Positions 1 to 9,666 are shown, counted from the stretch's first letter. The stretch: 64,000 bases of DNA from Carpediemonas membranifera (GCA_019828565.1 JAHDYR010000003.1:310001-374000), one strand, 5' to 3'. Notes: generated by a model not told the origin, from the letters alone. Numbers and translations: made by a program.

Positions 1-150
1 ACTGACGGACCCATTATCCCCAAGGTCAAGGGTGCCGATGACACGAGTAACTTTGAGGATTATTCAGAAGACGACGACTTGCTGGACCCTGCAAAGCAGC
101 GGCGCCCACTGAAGTTCAAGGGTGGTGTCGATCCGTTCGTCGGCTTCTAG
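1..150 (+). CDS. C-terminal tail of an AGC-family protein kinase (partial, 5' end outside window)
   Basis: The window opens inside a reading frame that ends at the TAG at 148-150. The 49 visible residues look like the C-terminal extension of PKA-type AGC kinases. They contain PIIPKVKG, then DDTSNFEDYSED, which resembles the tail of the PKA catalytic subunit (the NFD/adenosine-pocket segment), and end in DPFVGF, an FxxF hydrophobic motif followed directly by the stop. In this family the tail wraps the N-lobe and the terminal FxxF packs into the PIF pocket, and that is inferred here. The kinase domain is not in the window, so the PKA versus other AGC assignment stays open. Confidence 0.7.
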   Translation, partial: TDGPIIPKVKGADDTSNFEDYSEDDDLLDPAKQRRPLKFKGGVDPFVGF

Positions 151-384
151 ATTGTTTACATAAAGCTCCATAAAGCTCCAACAGCATGTGGTGGTTTTTA
201 GGCGTTCTGGTTTAGTCTATTGGTGCTAATCGGGTTGAGGAGAGAGTTTTGGTCGCCCTGGGGTAAACCAGGACAGAATAAGAAACACTCAGACTGCCCT
301 AGACATGCGGGACTGGTTCATTAGGCTTTACATGCGTGTAAAGGGACTTATGTTAATGATCTGGCCACGTGAAGAGAGTGCGTG

Positions 385-2250
385 ATGCAGGCTATAGACG
401 TGCCTGCTACAGTCACGACGCGGTTGAAAGAGTTGCGGTACTGCCAGGATGATATTATGAAGCACAAGGGCACCAGCCGAATCTTCCAGCGGCTTCCTCG
501 GCACCTTCGCCGCCGTGCGATGTCGTACGACGTCCACAGGTATCCCCGCAACGTGCGTCAGGCTGTTAAGCATGAAATGGACAAGACCAGTGTCGATCGC
601 ACGACAGGAGAGCCAATTGGCCCGAAGAAGCTTCGCAAGGCCATCAGGAAGCGCTCCAACCTTCTCACACGAACCTTCCGTCTATCGAGACCCAATGTAT
701 GGCTCGAGACACATCTGTGGAACGTTAAGCGCTTCCATATGGCACCCCACTTCGGATACACCATCCCGACCTCCGCCACGATGAAGGGCATCCGCACGGT
801 CTGGCGTATCGCCAACAGCGGCGCGGTAGTCCATGATATGTCATACTACACGCCTGTAGAGGTGCCAGACGTCGCAGCCCTCCCGACCCGCGGCACCCCG
901 CTCCAGGTCGACGTCGGCGCCCTGCTGCCCGACATGGGGCTGCCCCTGACCCTCCCTATCGCCATAGCGGGCGACAGGGCGTTCATTGTAGTCCACAGTA
1001 CATTGGCAGACGCCTTGGTCGACGCCATACCCGGTGCCGTCTCCCGCCGGGATGCCCTGTGCGGCTACCGCCTGGTCGGGCCCGCTTCCCTCGACGTTGC
1101 CCGCACCGCCCTGGTCCCAGTGAACAACACCGCCCCCACCATGGCCCCCGGGTCCAGGCCCGACCCGACGAGGTCCTCATACGTCACGGTCGAGGACCCC
1201 CGCATCAAGGTAGTCCGCTCTTTCAACGGGGCCGACCCGTATGGCCTGCTGCCGATGAACAAGCGCCGTGACCCGCCGCACCCGCAGGAGACGGCGGTGG
1301 GGCCGGGCCAGGCCAAGGAGATGATCGCCCAGCTCAACCCCGCTGTCGGCGAGACACCCGCCCCAGCACCCCCAGCCTGGCCATGGCCCGCGGACGACGG
1401 GGACGTCACTGTCGACCGGGACGCCCTCGGGGACCTGGGTCGACCCGTACCGACGTGGCAGCTGAACGAGAGCCGGGCGGACCAGATCACGGGCCCGCCC
1501 GCCCCCGGCCCCCGCCCCACGGTGTGCATCACACCCTGCCCCATGGGCGATCTCCCAGGCCTCCTGGTCCTGGCCCCCGCGAACTGGGGCGGGTTTGTGT
1601 ACAGAGGCCTGGTGCACGCCAGGGCCCACCCCCTGGGCCGCGAGGAGTGGCGGTACCTCGCCCATGAGACCGGCAGGGCACTGTACCCTGAGGACTGTCC
1701 CTTGACAGCCCCCGGGTACGGCTGCATGGTCGCCAGAGCCTGGGATGCCCTCGAGACATGGCGTCGCCGTCCCCCGGCCAAGCGGGCGCCCGTGGATGCT
1801 GGGACACTCCCGGCACCGTTCATGCCGCCCATCTCTGCTGCTCTGGGTGATCAGTACGCCGAGTGCGAGCGGGCTCTCGTGGCCGCCGCTTCCTCTGTAG
1901 ACGGCACTACGAGGGCCAAGGCTGGTGAGAAACGCCACGCGGCGAATATCCGCAAGACATGGCTGCTGACGAAGCGCCCGGACATGGCTGCCCCGCACAC
2001 CGAGGGGCAGGGGGCCAGCACCAGTGTCCCCGTCGCCCCCATCCCCACTGACCCGCCCCGACTCAGCGGGCAGCGTGTCGTGCTGTTTGAGTGCGAGTCC
2101 GGTCGACCCCGGTCCTGTGGTAGGATCGGCGCGGGGTTCGTGTTGGAGAGTTGGTTCTCACTCCCGGCTGGACGTGTGAGGGGTCTCGCGGTGGATGTTG
2201 GTCTCGGGGAGGATGCTGGGGTGACGTTTAGTGATGTTCCCTTCGTGTGA
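385..2250 (+). CDS. POP1: POP1-like subunit of RNase P / RNase MRP
   Basis: POP1 is the large protein subunit of the RNase P and RNase MRP ribonucleoproteins, which process tRNA 5' ends and pre-rRNA. The N-terminal POP1 domain is clear: RIFQRLPRHLRRRAMSYDV near residue 35, then WLETHLWNVKRFHM near residue 110, both close to animal and fungal POP1. The C-terminal POPLD region is seen as WGGFVYRGL, then RRRPPAKR followed by GTLPAPF. At about 621 residues it is shorter than human (about 1,020) or yeast POP1; the linker is reduced and proline-rich. The ATG at 385 is the first in frame; a GTG just before it is unlikely to be used in a eukaryote. No intron is needed. Confidence 0.9.
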   Translation: MQAIDVPATVTTRLKELRYCQDDIMKHKGTSRIFQRLPRHLRRRAMSYDVHRYPRNVRQAVKHEMDKTSVDRTTGEPIGPKKLRKAIRKRSNLLTRTFRLSRPNVWLETHLWNVKRFHMAPHFGYTIPTSATMKGIRTVWRIANSGAVVHDMSYYTPVEVPDVAALPTRGTPLQVDVGALLPDMGLPLTLPIAIAGDRAFIVVHSTLADALVDAIPGAVSRRDALCGYRLVGPASLDVARTALVPVNNTAPTMAPGSRPDPTRSSYVTVEDPRIKVVRSFNGADPYGLLPMNKRRDPPHPQETAVGPGQAKEMIAQLNPAVGETPAPAPPAWPWPADDGDVTVDRDALGDLGRPVPTWQLNESRADQITGPPAPGPRPTVCITPCPMGDLPGLLVLAPANWGGFVYRGLVHARAHPLGREEWRYLAHETGRALYPEDCPLTAPGYGCMVARAWDALETWRRRPPAKRAPVDAGTLPAPFMPPISAALGDQYAECERALVAAASSVDGTTRAKAGEKRHAANIRKTWLLTKRPDMAAPHTEGQGASTSVPVAPIPTDPPRLSGQRVVLFECESGRPRSCGRIGAGFVLESWFSLPAGRVRGLAVDVGLGEDAGVTFSDVPFV

Positions 2251-2496
2251 GTGAATATCGGGTTGACGGTACAGATTGCTCGGCGGGGCACCTCACCGCT
2301 GGCGCTGCACCGACCGAGCTCCTCTCGCCAAGCGACGCTCCCGGCTCACAGGGCCCCGAGTCGCCCACGCAGTCGCAGGCGGTTGGAGAAAGCCAGGACG
2401 ATGTGACTATGGAGACATGCACGACGGAGGAGTTCCCCTAAATTCACCCTAAATGATTCGAACTTCTTTTCTTTCATGCGGGTTTTGCCAGAGAGA

Positions 2497-3420
2497 ATGG
2501 CTGAAGGTGACGCGCGTGCTGCTAAGGTTCTGAGACTTGCTGAGTGGTATTTTGGTGATATCAACTACCCTAACGACCAGTGGCTCAAGGAGAAGATCGA
2601 GGAGTCTGGCGGGATGATCGATATCTCTCACATCATCAAGTTCGGCCGTATGGCGCCCCTTGACGTGAGCGTCGAGGAGTTCTATGAAATCTGCAAGGAT
2701 TCCGAGGTCCTTTCCTTCTCCAGCGACCACCAGAAGGTGAAGCGCAAGAACGCTGCCCCCGAGAAGCCCGCCATCAACGACGAGGCCGCCCTCTACTTCA
2801 AGGGACTTCCCAGCACTCTTACTCTTGATGACCTCGAGGAGTTCTTCGCCACCATCGCGCCCTTCAAGATGATCCAAATGCGCCGCCTTGCCGACCGCAC
2901 CTTTAAGGGCTCTTGCTACGTCCAGTTCGCCGATAAGGAGGCTGCTGAGAAGATCCTCGCCGACAAGCCCAAGTACAAGGACACTGAGCTTTTCATCTCC
3001 ACGAAGGCCGATCATGTTGCCGAGGATACCGCCAAGAGGGCCAGCAAGCGCAAGGCTCCCAAGGCTATGACTTCTGCAGAGCTCGAGTACAAGGCCAAGA
3101 CGGTCCTCATCGTTGACGGCATCCCCGCCGACGCTGACGTCTCCCGCGAGGACATTAGCGCTGAGTTCAAGAAGTTCGGCGAGCTCGCTTTCGTCGCTTT
3201 CTCTCGGGGCAAGACGAACGCTGAGGTCCGCTTTGCCGAGACCGGTATGGCTGAGAAGGCCCTCCCCGAGGTCAACGGCAAGCTTGTGCTCGGTGGCGCC
3301 ACTGTCACTGCCCGCACTCTTGAGGAGGAGGAGGAGAAGGAGTACTTCGCCAAGATCCAGAGCCGTGCCACCGAGAAGGGTAGCCGCGGCCGCAAGAACT
3401 TCAGAGCTCGCAGGGAGTAA
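2497..3420 (+). CDS. La-related RNA-binding protein (La motif plus RRMs)
   Basis: This is a genuine-La-type protein, which binds the UUU-OH end of new RNA polymerase III transcripts and protects them. The N-terminal La motif shows WYFGDINYPNDQWLKEKI, matching the YFGDxNxxxD core of La. It is followed by an RRM starting at ALYFKGLPSTLTLDDL with an RNP1-like SCYVQFADKE, then a second RRM-like fold beginning TVLIVDGIPADADVSRED. The tail is basic (KGSRGRKNFRARR). The ATG at 2497 gives an N-terminus (MAEGDARA) like other La proteins; another ATG lies in frame at 2476 and would add seven residues. A convergent gene follows. Confidence 0.88.
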   Translation: MAEGDARAAKVLRLAEWYFGDINYPNDQWLKEKIEESGGMIDISHIIKFGRMAPLDVSVEEFYEICKDSEVLSFSSDHQKVKRKNAAPEKPAINDEAALYFKGLPSTLTLDDLEEFFATIAPFKMIQMRRLADRTFKGSCYVQFADKEAAEKILADKPKYKDTELFISTKADHVAEDTAKRASKRKAPKAMTSAELEYKAKTVLIVDGIPADADVSREDISAEFKKFGELAFVAFSRGKTNAEVRFAETGMAEKALPEVNGKLVLGGATVTARTLEEEEEKEYFAKIQSRATEKGSRGRKNFRARRE

Positions 3421-3548
3421 AGAATTCGGATAGCCAGCAGTTGCGTTTGTGTGAACTGCCCACGCACTAGATTCACTCATGGTCGGTGAAGCGAATCACG
3501 AACAAAACATCCGGGTTTATAACGCTGTGCTTTTGCTGATGGGTGGGT

Positions 3549-3860
3549 TCACTTCTTGCCCTTCTTCTTGTCCGCCAGGCGCTTCTTCTGAAGTCTGGAT
3601 GTCTTCTTCTGGTGGATGGCCTTCTGCACCATCTTCTTAGCCTCCTTCTGAGAAGGGCGGGAGCGGCCAATCTCTTCTTCGGCAATGTTCTCATTGTCCT
3701 GGACAGCATTTTCCATCGCTACATCTCCAGAAGGCTCAGCAGACTCCATCAGGGCCTTATACTGCTGCTCGAGAAGAGGCTTCAGCTTGTTCTCGACGAA
3801 CTTGGTACGCTGAGTTGTCCTGTTGTGCTTGCCGCGCTTGGAATGCAATCCACGAGCCAT
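3549..3860 (-). CDS. Small basic nucleolar-type protein, LLPH/DUF2423-like
   Basis: A protein of about 103 residues, very basic at both ends. The N-terminus MARGLHSKRGKHNR resembles the DUF2423/LLPH family, which begins with MAKSLRSK and a run of K/R residues; yeast and animal members are small nucleolar proteins associated with pre-60S ribosome maturation. The C-terminus is lysine-rich (KKRLADKKKGKK), and an acidic stretch lies between. The ATG at 3860 is preferred over the upstream one at 3905 because family members start at this motif. Assignment rests on the N-terminal motif and composition only. The gene is convergent with the La gene. Confidence 0.6.
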   Translation of the reverse strand: MARGLHSKRGKHNRTTQRTKFVENKLKPLLEQQYKALMESAEPSGDVAMENAVQDNENIAEEEIGRSRPSQKEAKKMVQKAIHQKKTSRLQKKRLADKKKGKK

Positions 3861-4060
3861 TCTCTTTCGTCTAGCTTGCCAGCTTTTTTCTTGCAACTCG
3901 GCCATTTACAAGCTCCCCTGATTTGCCCTGACCACTGTGGCCTGCAGACCGACGATAGGTCTGGATAAGCGATACTTTGCTTCCTGTTGGTAACTTCAGC
4001 GAGGATCAGATAATGATCTGCTCAACCATCGAATTGCAAGACATGAAGGCTAAAATGATT

Positions 4061-4690
4061 TTACGTCCCGTACTGCATGTGAATATCCTCTATAGCCTCA
4101 CACACTCTCCTCAGCGGCAGTCCCACCACTGTCTGGTAGTCCCCGCTGATCCCCTCAACCAGGAGCCCGCCCAGACCCTGGATGCCGTATGACCCAGCCT
4201 TGTCCATCGGCTCGCCCGTGGCTATGTATGCTAGGAGGTCATCCTCAGTGGCAGAGATGAAGGTGACCTCGGTGGTTGACACGAAAGCTCGTGTGGCGGC
4301 CTGGGTCCAGATGAAGACGGAGGTCATCACCTGATGAGTATTCCCGGCCAGAGCTGTGAGAGTGGCGAGAGCATTGGCCTCTGAGGTTGGTTTCTCCAGC
4401 ACAACGCCGTCATGGACGACGATGGTGTCCGAACCGATCACGAGCGTGCGCTCATCAAACGAAGAGGCTTCCACTACAGCCATAACTTTGGATTTTGCAT
4501 TGTGAGATACATATGCTTGTACTGAATCGAATTCACGCCAGCTCAGAGATTTTTCATCATATGGCGATGCACATGTACTGAAATGAAGACCAAGGGACGT
4601 AATCATCTCCTTCCTCCTCGGTGACTGACTTGCAAGAACAATTGACCACTGTTTGTTCACTTGATTAATAGTCTCACCCAGCAGAACCAT
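4061..4690 (-). CDS. Maf/YhdE-type nucleoside triphosphate pyrophosphatase
   Basis: Maf-family enzymes hydrolyse non-canonical or modified nucleoside triphosphates to monophosphates, a house-cleaning role; eukaryotic members include the N-terminal half of ASMTL. The signature is complete: LASQSPRRKEM at residue 18 (the SxSPRR phosphate loop), DEKSL near 45, VIGSDTIVVHDG near 85 with the conserved aspartate, LEKP, and the C-terminal AGSYGIQG and GDYQTVVGLPL. Length (209 residues) is normal for a single Maf domain, so this is not an ASMTL fusion. It starts at the ATG at 4690. Confidence 0.92.
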   Translation of the reverse strand: MVLLGETINQVNKQWSIVLASQSPRRKEMITSLGLHFSTCASPYDEKSLSWREFDSVQAYVSHNAKSKVMAVVEASSFDERTLVIGSDTIVVHDGVVLEKPTSEANALATLTALAGNTHQVMTSVFIWTQAATRAFVSTTEVTFISATEDDLLAYIATGEPMDKAGSYGIQGLGGLLVEGISGDYQTVVGLPLRRVCEAIEDIHMQYGT

Positions 4691-4934
4691 GGTTTTGCGA
4701 TTATCTGGGTGTTTTGCCAGATTAGCTCACGTCTACTCTGGCACAATATTCAGGCCGTATGGCGGTTACAGACACCCTAACACCCAACTCAAGAGACACT
4801 ATACGATGACTTCCTCGCGGCACCGGTCCTCGCTGGTCAAGGTCACAATGACCGCGGAGTTTTATGAATTTACTAGCTGCAAATGAGACTCGCATATGAT
4901 GCTCCATACCCTCCACTGTCAGAAATCAGAGAAT

Positions 4935-5696
4935 TTAAACGCATGATACGATTGCGACACATGTTTCCGTGACCCTTATACTCTTCGTCAGCCCAATAAG
5001 TTTCGGCTTGCTTGGCGATGACTCAATAATTAGTCTGTTCTTCAGCTCAGGGTCGTCACGAGTTACTTCCTGTAACTCGCCGTGCAGCTTACAAACTGCA
5101 TCATTCTTGCTTCCCGCCGGAGTCGACCTCGCAGCAGACACGGTGGCAAAAGCTCGCCTGTACATCAACTTGACCTCCTTCTCCTTCTCTCCCCCGTCAG
5201 CCTGTATATCAGCAATCATCTTTGTGGCGAGGGCATATCGGTACAGCGCCTTGATGTTCATCGGGTTGATTAGGAGGACTGCCTCGCAATCGGGAATGGC
5301 ATTGGAAGGCTGGCCTACCTTCAAGTACATCAGAGCCCGGTTGGCAATGGCGGTCTCGCATGTGGGATTGGCCGCTAAGCCCTCTGAATAAGCGTCGATG
5401 GCTTCATTCCAGTTGCCGCAAACGAAATGTTCGCGCCCCTTGGCGAGTGCATCATCGCATTTCGCTTGTGCACGCAGTAGTGCATTCGAACTACAGCTTT
5501 CTAACATGCTTTCGACCACTTGTGCGTTGTTTTCTGCTTCACTGTAGACTGAGGATGACGTATCGTCGCTACACGTACCACAACACTTTCCACAGTTGCT
5601 TGTATCATTGTTAGATCGTTTGCATGCTTTATCCTTCAATCGCATGCCGAAACAGACTTCCACCTGCTTGCGTCTTCTGATGCTGCCGCGGGTCAT
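4935..5696 (-). CDS. TPR-repeat protein, co-chaperone-like
   Basis: A protein of about 253 residues with a central block of two to three tetratricopeptide repeats: AKGREHFVCGNWNEAIDAYS, then the AIANRALMYLKVGQPSNAI segment, then a helix pair at IKALYRYALATKMI. This arrangement resembles the TPR module of TTC1, SGT and CHIP-type co-chaperones, which often bind the C-terminus of Hsp70/Hsp90. The partner here is unknown. The N-terminus is rich in Cys, Asn, Asp and Ser. I place the start at the ATG at 5696, 50 bp past the ERCC1 stop on the same strand; the frame stays open upstream to 5798, but that would overlap ERCC1. Confidence 0.7.
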   Translation of the reverse strand: MTRGSIRRRKQVEVCFGMRLKDKACKRSNNDTSNCGKCCGTCSDDTSSSVYSEAENNAQVVESMLESCSSNALLRAQAKCDDALAKGREHFVCGNWNEAIDAYSEGLAANPTCETAIANRALMYLKVGQPSNAIPDCEAVLLINPMNIKALYRYALATKMIADIQADGGEKEKEVKLMYRRAFATVSAARSTPAGSKNDAVCKLHGELQEVTRDDPELKNRLIIESSPSKPKLIGLTKSIRVTETCVAIVSCV

Positions 5697-5745
5697 GACG
5701 ACCGGCCAAATCAAATCTAACGAAATATTCGCTAGATACAGGATG

Positions 5746-6351
5746 TCACCACGGGTCGTGCAATACACTGTACAGTGCCGCGGCTCTCTTCGGTCCAATG
5801 TTCTTCACTGCCACGAGCTCAGCCTGCTCTGCCCGGCATAACTCGCGGAAGGTGGGAAACTTTTGACTGAGATGGGTCAGCGAGCGTGTGTCTACGATAC
5901 TTTTGAGTGCGGAGCTTGTGCTGCTCTCGCCCTGCCTTGTTTCCTTGTTGAACAATTCAGCGCCCTTGTTTCTGTTGTCCTTGGCGGACTGGACGAAGGA
6001 GAGGGCTTGTTCTATGGTCTCGGCGTATAGATAGATGAAGCCGATGGCTATAGCTGCCTCCTCGAGAGCCAAGGAGCCTTCGCCGTCGGGGCCGGGCTTT
6101 CCGCCTTGTCGATCTGGGGAAACGCCGATGACAATCATCACTTTGTATCCCTTGGCTCGTATAGTGTTCAAACGGCGCATGATTTCTTTTCTTTCTGCCT
6201 GGAATACGGTGAGATCAACGATGTGAATGGCAATGTTTGGAATAATGACGCAGGTGCAGGGGATATCGGCATCGCGGCCTTGGGTTCGGAATGTAAGACG
6301 TATTTGGCTATTCGGTGGAATGTCCTTGCTCAGCAACAAAACTTCCTCCAT
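5746..6351 (-). CDS. ERCC1: ERCC1-like nucleotide excision repair subunit
   Basis: ERCC1 is the non-catalytic partner of the XPF nuclease in nucleotide excision repair and crosslink repair. The first 110 residues fit the ERCC4-like central domain, with the line IHIVDLTVFQAERKEIMRRL matching the stretch where ERCC1 lists its strand/helix pair before the degenerate active site; no GDxnERKxxxD nuclease motif is present, as expected for ERCC1. The C-terminus is a tandem helix-hairpin-helix: LSQKFPTFRELCRAEQAEL then NIGPKRAAALYSVLHDPW, close to the animal ending GPQKARRLFDVLHEPF. At 201 residues it is shorter than human ERCC1 (297), lacking the N-terminal XPA-binding extension. Confidence 0.82.
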   Translation of the reverse strand: MEEVLLLSKDIPPNSQIRLTFRTQGRDADIPCTCVIIPNIAIHIVDLTVFQAERKEIMRRLNTIRAKGYKVMIVIGVSPDRQGGKPGPDGEGSLALEEAAIAIGFIYLYAETIEQALSFVQSAKDNRNKGAELFNKETRQGESSTSSALKSIVDTRSLTHLSQKFPTFRELCRAEQAELVAVKNIGPKRAAALYSVLHDPW

Positions 6352-6834
6352 GAGAACGATGCTGCTGCAACGACTCTGCCATAAAATGCACAGCGGAGCA
6401 ACGACTCAGTGAGGACGAGTTGTAATCTCGTACTGCACACGTCGCGGGCAATTGGACAGATCAGAGCGAGAGTTTCGGAGCGTTTTATTTCTGTCGCCCA
6501 GCCGACCTTTGGTTTGCCTTCATGTCTGCACGAAGTCTCGGCCGACTCCTTCCATGCATCTGTGTACAACTGTCGGCACTTGCTCAGTACAAAGTCGATT
6601 GATTCAAGCCAGACTGCGATTTCTTTAAAAATCTAAATAGAATTACGCAAGAACTGAAGAAACACTCCCAACCCAAGAAAATGAAGCTCTGCACTGAACC
6701 TCCTTACTGTCCAATATTCTCCAACAGACGCTGACTGGTCCCGCGATTTGAAATTTGACGGTCCTTGACTCGACTCAAGCGACTCAGAAAGCAACTGAAG
6801 CTCAGCCCTCGTAGCAGTTCAACGAACATCTAAA
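6352..6834. other. Intergenic region between divergent ERCC1 and P-loop genes
   Basis: This 483-bp gap separates two divergent genes and so must hold both promoters. The part next to 6835 is A/T-richer than the flanking coding DNA. I see no convincing gene, tRNA or repeat. Reading frames here are short and lack family features. Confidence 0.5.
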
Positions 6835-7903
6835 ATGGCTCGCGATCACATCCAGACTCTTGTGAGTGGTGCTTTTAGTAACTAACACAGCTTCTTTGCG
6901 CTCTTCCCGCCTCCGGCAAGTCCGAGACCCGCAAGTTCCTCGCTTCCCTTTCCGACGAGGACCTCAAGACCAACTTCAAGATCGCCGAGACTGTTCAGCT
7001 CGATGACTACCCCTACGTCGACATGATGCGCAAGATCGACGATGCTCTCATGGAGAAGAACCAGCCTCGCATGTTCTTCGCCGCCGCCGACAAGGGCTTC
7101 ATCAACAGCTACGACTGGGGCACCCTCATGCACCTTATCAACGAGGACTACGAGGACCTCATCAACAAGCCCGCCCGCCCCGCCTACGAGCACTCCTCCA
7201 AGTGGATGTTCGAGCGCATGGACGCCGCCCGCGCCCTCGTTGGCATCAAGGACTCTATCATGTCCAAGCCCGCTGATGTTCTTGAGCACCTCTACTCCAA
7301 GCTCGATGCGACCAACGACGTTCTCATGAGCGAGAAGTTCGACTGCTTCCCCGACACCCTTGAGGACAAGACTGTCGTCATCGAGTTCGCCCGTGGTGGT
7401 GCTCAGGGCTCCGAGATGCCCCTCAAGCCCCCCATGGGCTATGAGTACTCCTTCTCCTGCCTCTCCGACCGCATCCTCTCTGGCGCTGCTGTCCTCTACG
7501 TCTGGGTCACCCCCGAGATGTCCCGGGCCAAGAACATCGCACGTGCCCAGGAGAAGGCCGGCGACGCTGCCACCAGCGCCAACCTTTCCCTCAACCACGG
7601 TGTCCCCATGTCCGTCATGCTGTACGTATTTCCCCAAGTACTTTCTTACCCAGTGGCGACTACGGCTGTGACGATATCGAGTACCTCCTTGAGACCTCCG
7701 GCATCCCCGACGCTGTCAAGATCACTGCCCAGAAGTCTGGCAAGGAGTTCGTCATCCCCCTCGGCCGGTTCGACAACCGCGAGGATCTCACTACCTTCGC
7801 CCGTGGCCCCCGCGCCGAGTGGTCTACTGAGGACATCGCCAAGATCCGCGCTGCTTTCGAGAAGTGCTTCGCTGGGCTGACTGAGCGCTACGTTAACATG
7901 TAA
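6835..7903 (+). CDS. P-loop NTPase-like protein of unknown family (three exons)
   Basis: Three exons join in frame: 6835-6861, 6891-7621 and 7654-7903, giving about 335 residues. The first exon codes nine residues; directly after the intron comes LLCALPASGKSETRKFL, a Walker A/P-loop of the form GxxxxGKS with a substituted first glycine. The rest is mixed alpha/beta with several acidic stretches (QLDDYPYVDMM, FFAAADKGF), a possible Walker B at VLYVWVTPEM and an Arg-rich C-terminal segment. I do not recognise the family; uridine/adenylate-kinase-like folds are possible but not shown. Third codon positions are strongly G/C. The stop TAA at 7901 overlaps a donor-like GTAAGT, so a further 3' exon cannot be excluded. 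Confidence 0.65.
6862..6890 (+). other. 29-nt spliceosomal intron
   Basis: Donor GTGAGT, acceptor preceded by ACTAACACAG, phase 0. Removal joins the nine-codon ATG exon to the P-loop exon in frame. The CTAAC branch-like motif sits directly against the acceptor. Confidence 0.85.
7622..7653 (+). other. 32-nt spliceosomal intron
   Basis: Donor GTACGT, acceptor context TCTTACCCAG, phase 2. Without removal the frame is lost at the exon 3 coding sequence (GDYGCDDIEYLLE), which is otherwise uninterrupted to the TAA at 7901. Confidence 0.82.
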
Positions 7904-8019
7904 GTTTCCGATTCGTATGTAAACGCGGCTTCAGCTTGTGGTGATGGTTTGATAGTGCATGGCTCAGGACGGCATCAGTTGGATGAACTCAGCTGGAACG
8001 AGATATGTCACATTTATGT

Positions 8020-9666
8020 CTAGTGCTCGCCGGCGAGCATGTCCGCGAGGTCGCCCTTGGCGTCCTTGTTGTTCGTGGGCTTCAGGGCGAACTTGTCGGC
8101 CAGCACGGCGAGGGCGTCGGGGGTCAGGAAACGGGGCAGCGAGGGGCCGAGGCGGATGTTGCGGATGCCCAGGTGGAGCAGCGTCAGCAGCACGGCGACG
8201 GCCTTCTGCTCGAACCAGCTCACGCACAGCGAGAGCGGCAGGTCGTTGACGGCGAGCCCGGTGGCCTCGGACAGGGCGACCGCGATCTTGATGGCGCTGA
8301 AGACGTCGTTGCACTGGCCGACGTCGAGCAGGCGCGGGATGCCCTCGATGTCGCCGTAGTCCTTGACCCGGTTGATGCGGAAGCAGCCGCAGGCGCCGGT
8401 CAGGATCAGGCAGTCGTCGGGGATGGCCTCGGCGAGGTCCGAGAAGTAGTTGCGGCCGGGCGTGCTGCCGTCGCAGCCGCCGATGAAGAAGATGTGGCGC
8501 AGCTTGCCCGCGCCGATTAGCTCGAGGACCTTGCCCGCGTGGCTCAGCACCTCGGCGTGCATCGCGCCGACGAGCAGGGGCGACTCGGCGTTGGCGGCCT
8601 CGACGTCGGCCTTGGTGTAGCCGGGCGCCTCGAGCGCGGCCGCGATGACGGGCTCGAACTCGCCGTTCGTGACGTGGGTCAGGCCCGGGAAGCCGACGCG
8701 GCCGGTCGTGAACACGCGGTGCTTGTAGTCCTCGCGCGGGGGCATGATGCAGTTCGTCGTGAAGAGCACGGGGCCGGGGAAGAGCGGGAACTCCTTGCGC
8801 TGGTTGCGCCACGACGTGCCGTAGTTGCCGACGAGGCACTTGTACTTGCGCAGGGCGGGGTAGGCGTGGGCGGGGATCATCTCGCCGTGGGTGAAGACGT
8901 TCACACCGCGCGCCTCGCACTGCTCGAGCAGCTTGTGGAGGTCGTCCATGTCGTGGCCCGTGATGAGGATGCACTTGCCCTCGACGGGCCGGGTGTTGAC
9001 GGGCGCGAAGCTGGGCTGGCCGAGCGCCGCGTTGTGCGCCTTGTCGAGCGCGGCCATGATGCCGAAGTTGGCCTCGCCGACCTTGAGCGTGAGGCCGAGG
9101 AGCGCGTCGACGGACAGGTCGTCCTTGTTGAGCTCGGCCATCGCCTCGACGTTCATCCACGTCTCCTTGCGCACGGGGTCGAGGCCCTCGAGCACGAAGG
9201 CGTGGTCCGCGTAGGCGGCGGCGCCGCGGATGCCGTAGACAACGGTCTCGCGGAGGCCGGCGACGGTCTCGCCGAACTTGTGGATGCGGTGGGCGAGCCC
9301 GTAGTCCTTGAGGGTCGCGACGGCCTCGGCGGCGGACTTGTTGACGCCACTGACGCCGAGGGTGGTCAGCTCGGCGGTGAGGTCCTCGGCGTAGCGCATG
9401 AGGGCGTCGTCGTCGAAGTTGACGTTGGTGAGCGTCGTGAACATCGCGCGGTTGAACAGAACGAGCTGCTCGTCAGTGACCTTAGCGCGGTTCTGCACAG
9501 CGGCGGCCGCGAGCTGCATGCAGAGCCACGTGATGTGGTCCTGGATGGCGGTGGTTTCGGGGCTCTTGCTGCAGACGCCCTTGAATGTGTTGCAGCCGGG
9601 ACCGCGTGCTTGCTCGCACTGGTAGCAAGCGGATGCGTTGTTGTCGAGAAGCTTTTCGATCTCCAT
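8020..9666 (-). CDS. hcp: Hybrid cluster protein / hydroxylamine reductase, copy 1
   Basis: Hcp (prismane protein) carries a 4Fe-4S cubane and a hybrid Fe-S-O cluster and acts in nitrosative/oxidative stress, reported to reduce NO or hydroxylamine. It is found in bacteria and several anaerobic protists. The N-terminal cubane cysteines are in CYQCEQARGPGC followed by NTFKGVC. Later hybrid-cluster regions are recognisable: TGHDMDDLHKLLEQC, GEMIPAHAYP, LFTTNCIMPP, FFIGGCDGS, and the late GACGCFRINR and DVGQCNDVF. Length (548 residues) is normal. The start is the ATG at 9666; the frame is open upstream but lacks an ATG. No targeting peptide is obvious, so a cytosolic location is likeliest. Copy 2 differs at three residues. 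Confidence 0.95.
   Translation of the reverse strand: MEIEKLLDNNASACYQCEQARGPGCNTFKGVCSKSPETTAIQDHITWLCMQLAAAAVQNRAKVTDEQLVLFNRAMFTTLTNVNFDDDALMRYAEDLTAELTTLGVSGVNKSAAEAVATLKDYGLAHRIHKFGETVAGLRETVVYGIRGAAAYADHAFVLEGLDPVRKETWMNVEAMAELNKDDLSVDALLGLTLKVGEANFGIMAALDKAHNAALGQPSFAPVNTRPVEGKCILITGHDMDDLHKLLEQCEARGVNVFTHGEMIPAHAYPALRKYKCLVGNYGTSWRNQRKEFPLFPGPVLFTTNCIMPPREDYKHRVFTTGRVGFPGLTHVTNGEFEPVIAAALEAPGYTKADVEAANAESPLLVGAMHAEVLSHAGKVLELIGAGKLRHIFFIGGCDGSTPGRNYFSDLAEAIPDDCLILTGACGCFRINRVKDYGDIEGIPRLLDVGQCNDVFSAIKIAVALSEATGLAVNDLPLSLCVSWFEQKAVAVLLTLLHLGIRNIRLGPSLPRFLTPDALAVLADKFALKPTNNKDAKGDLADMLAGEH

Noticed and set aside
2449-3480. 343-codon minus frame across the La gene
   Set aside because: Leu/Gly/Glu-rich antisense frame with no family features; La is clear on the other strand.
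7964-9160. Arg/Ala/Pro-rich minus frame overlapping Hcp copy 1, also seen in copy 2
   Set aside because: Second-frame shadow caused by G/C at third positions.
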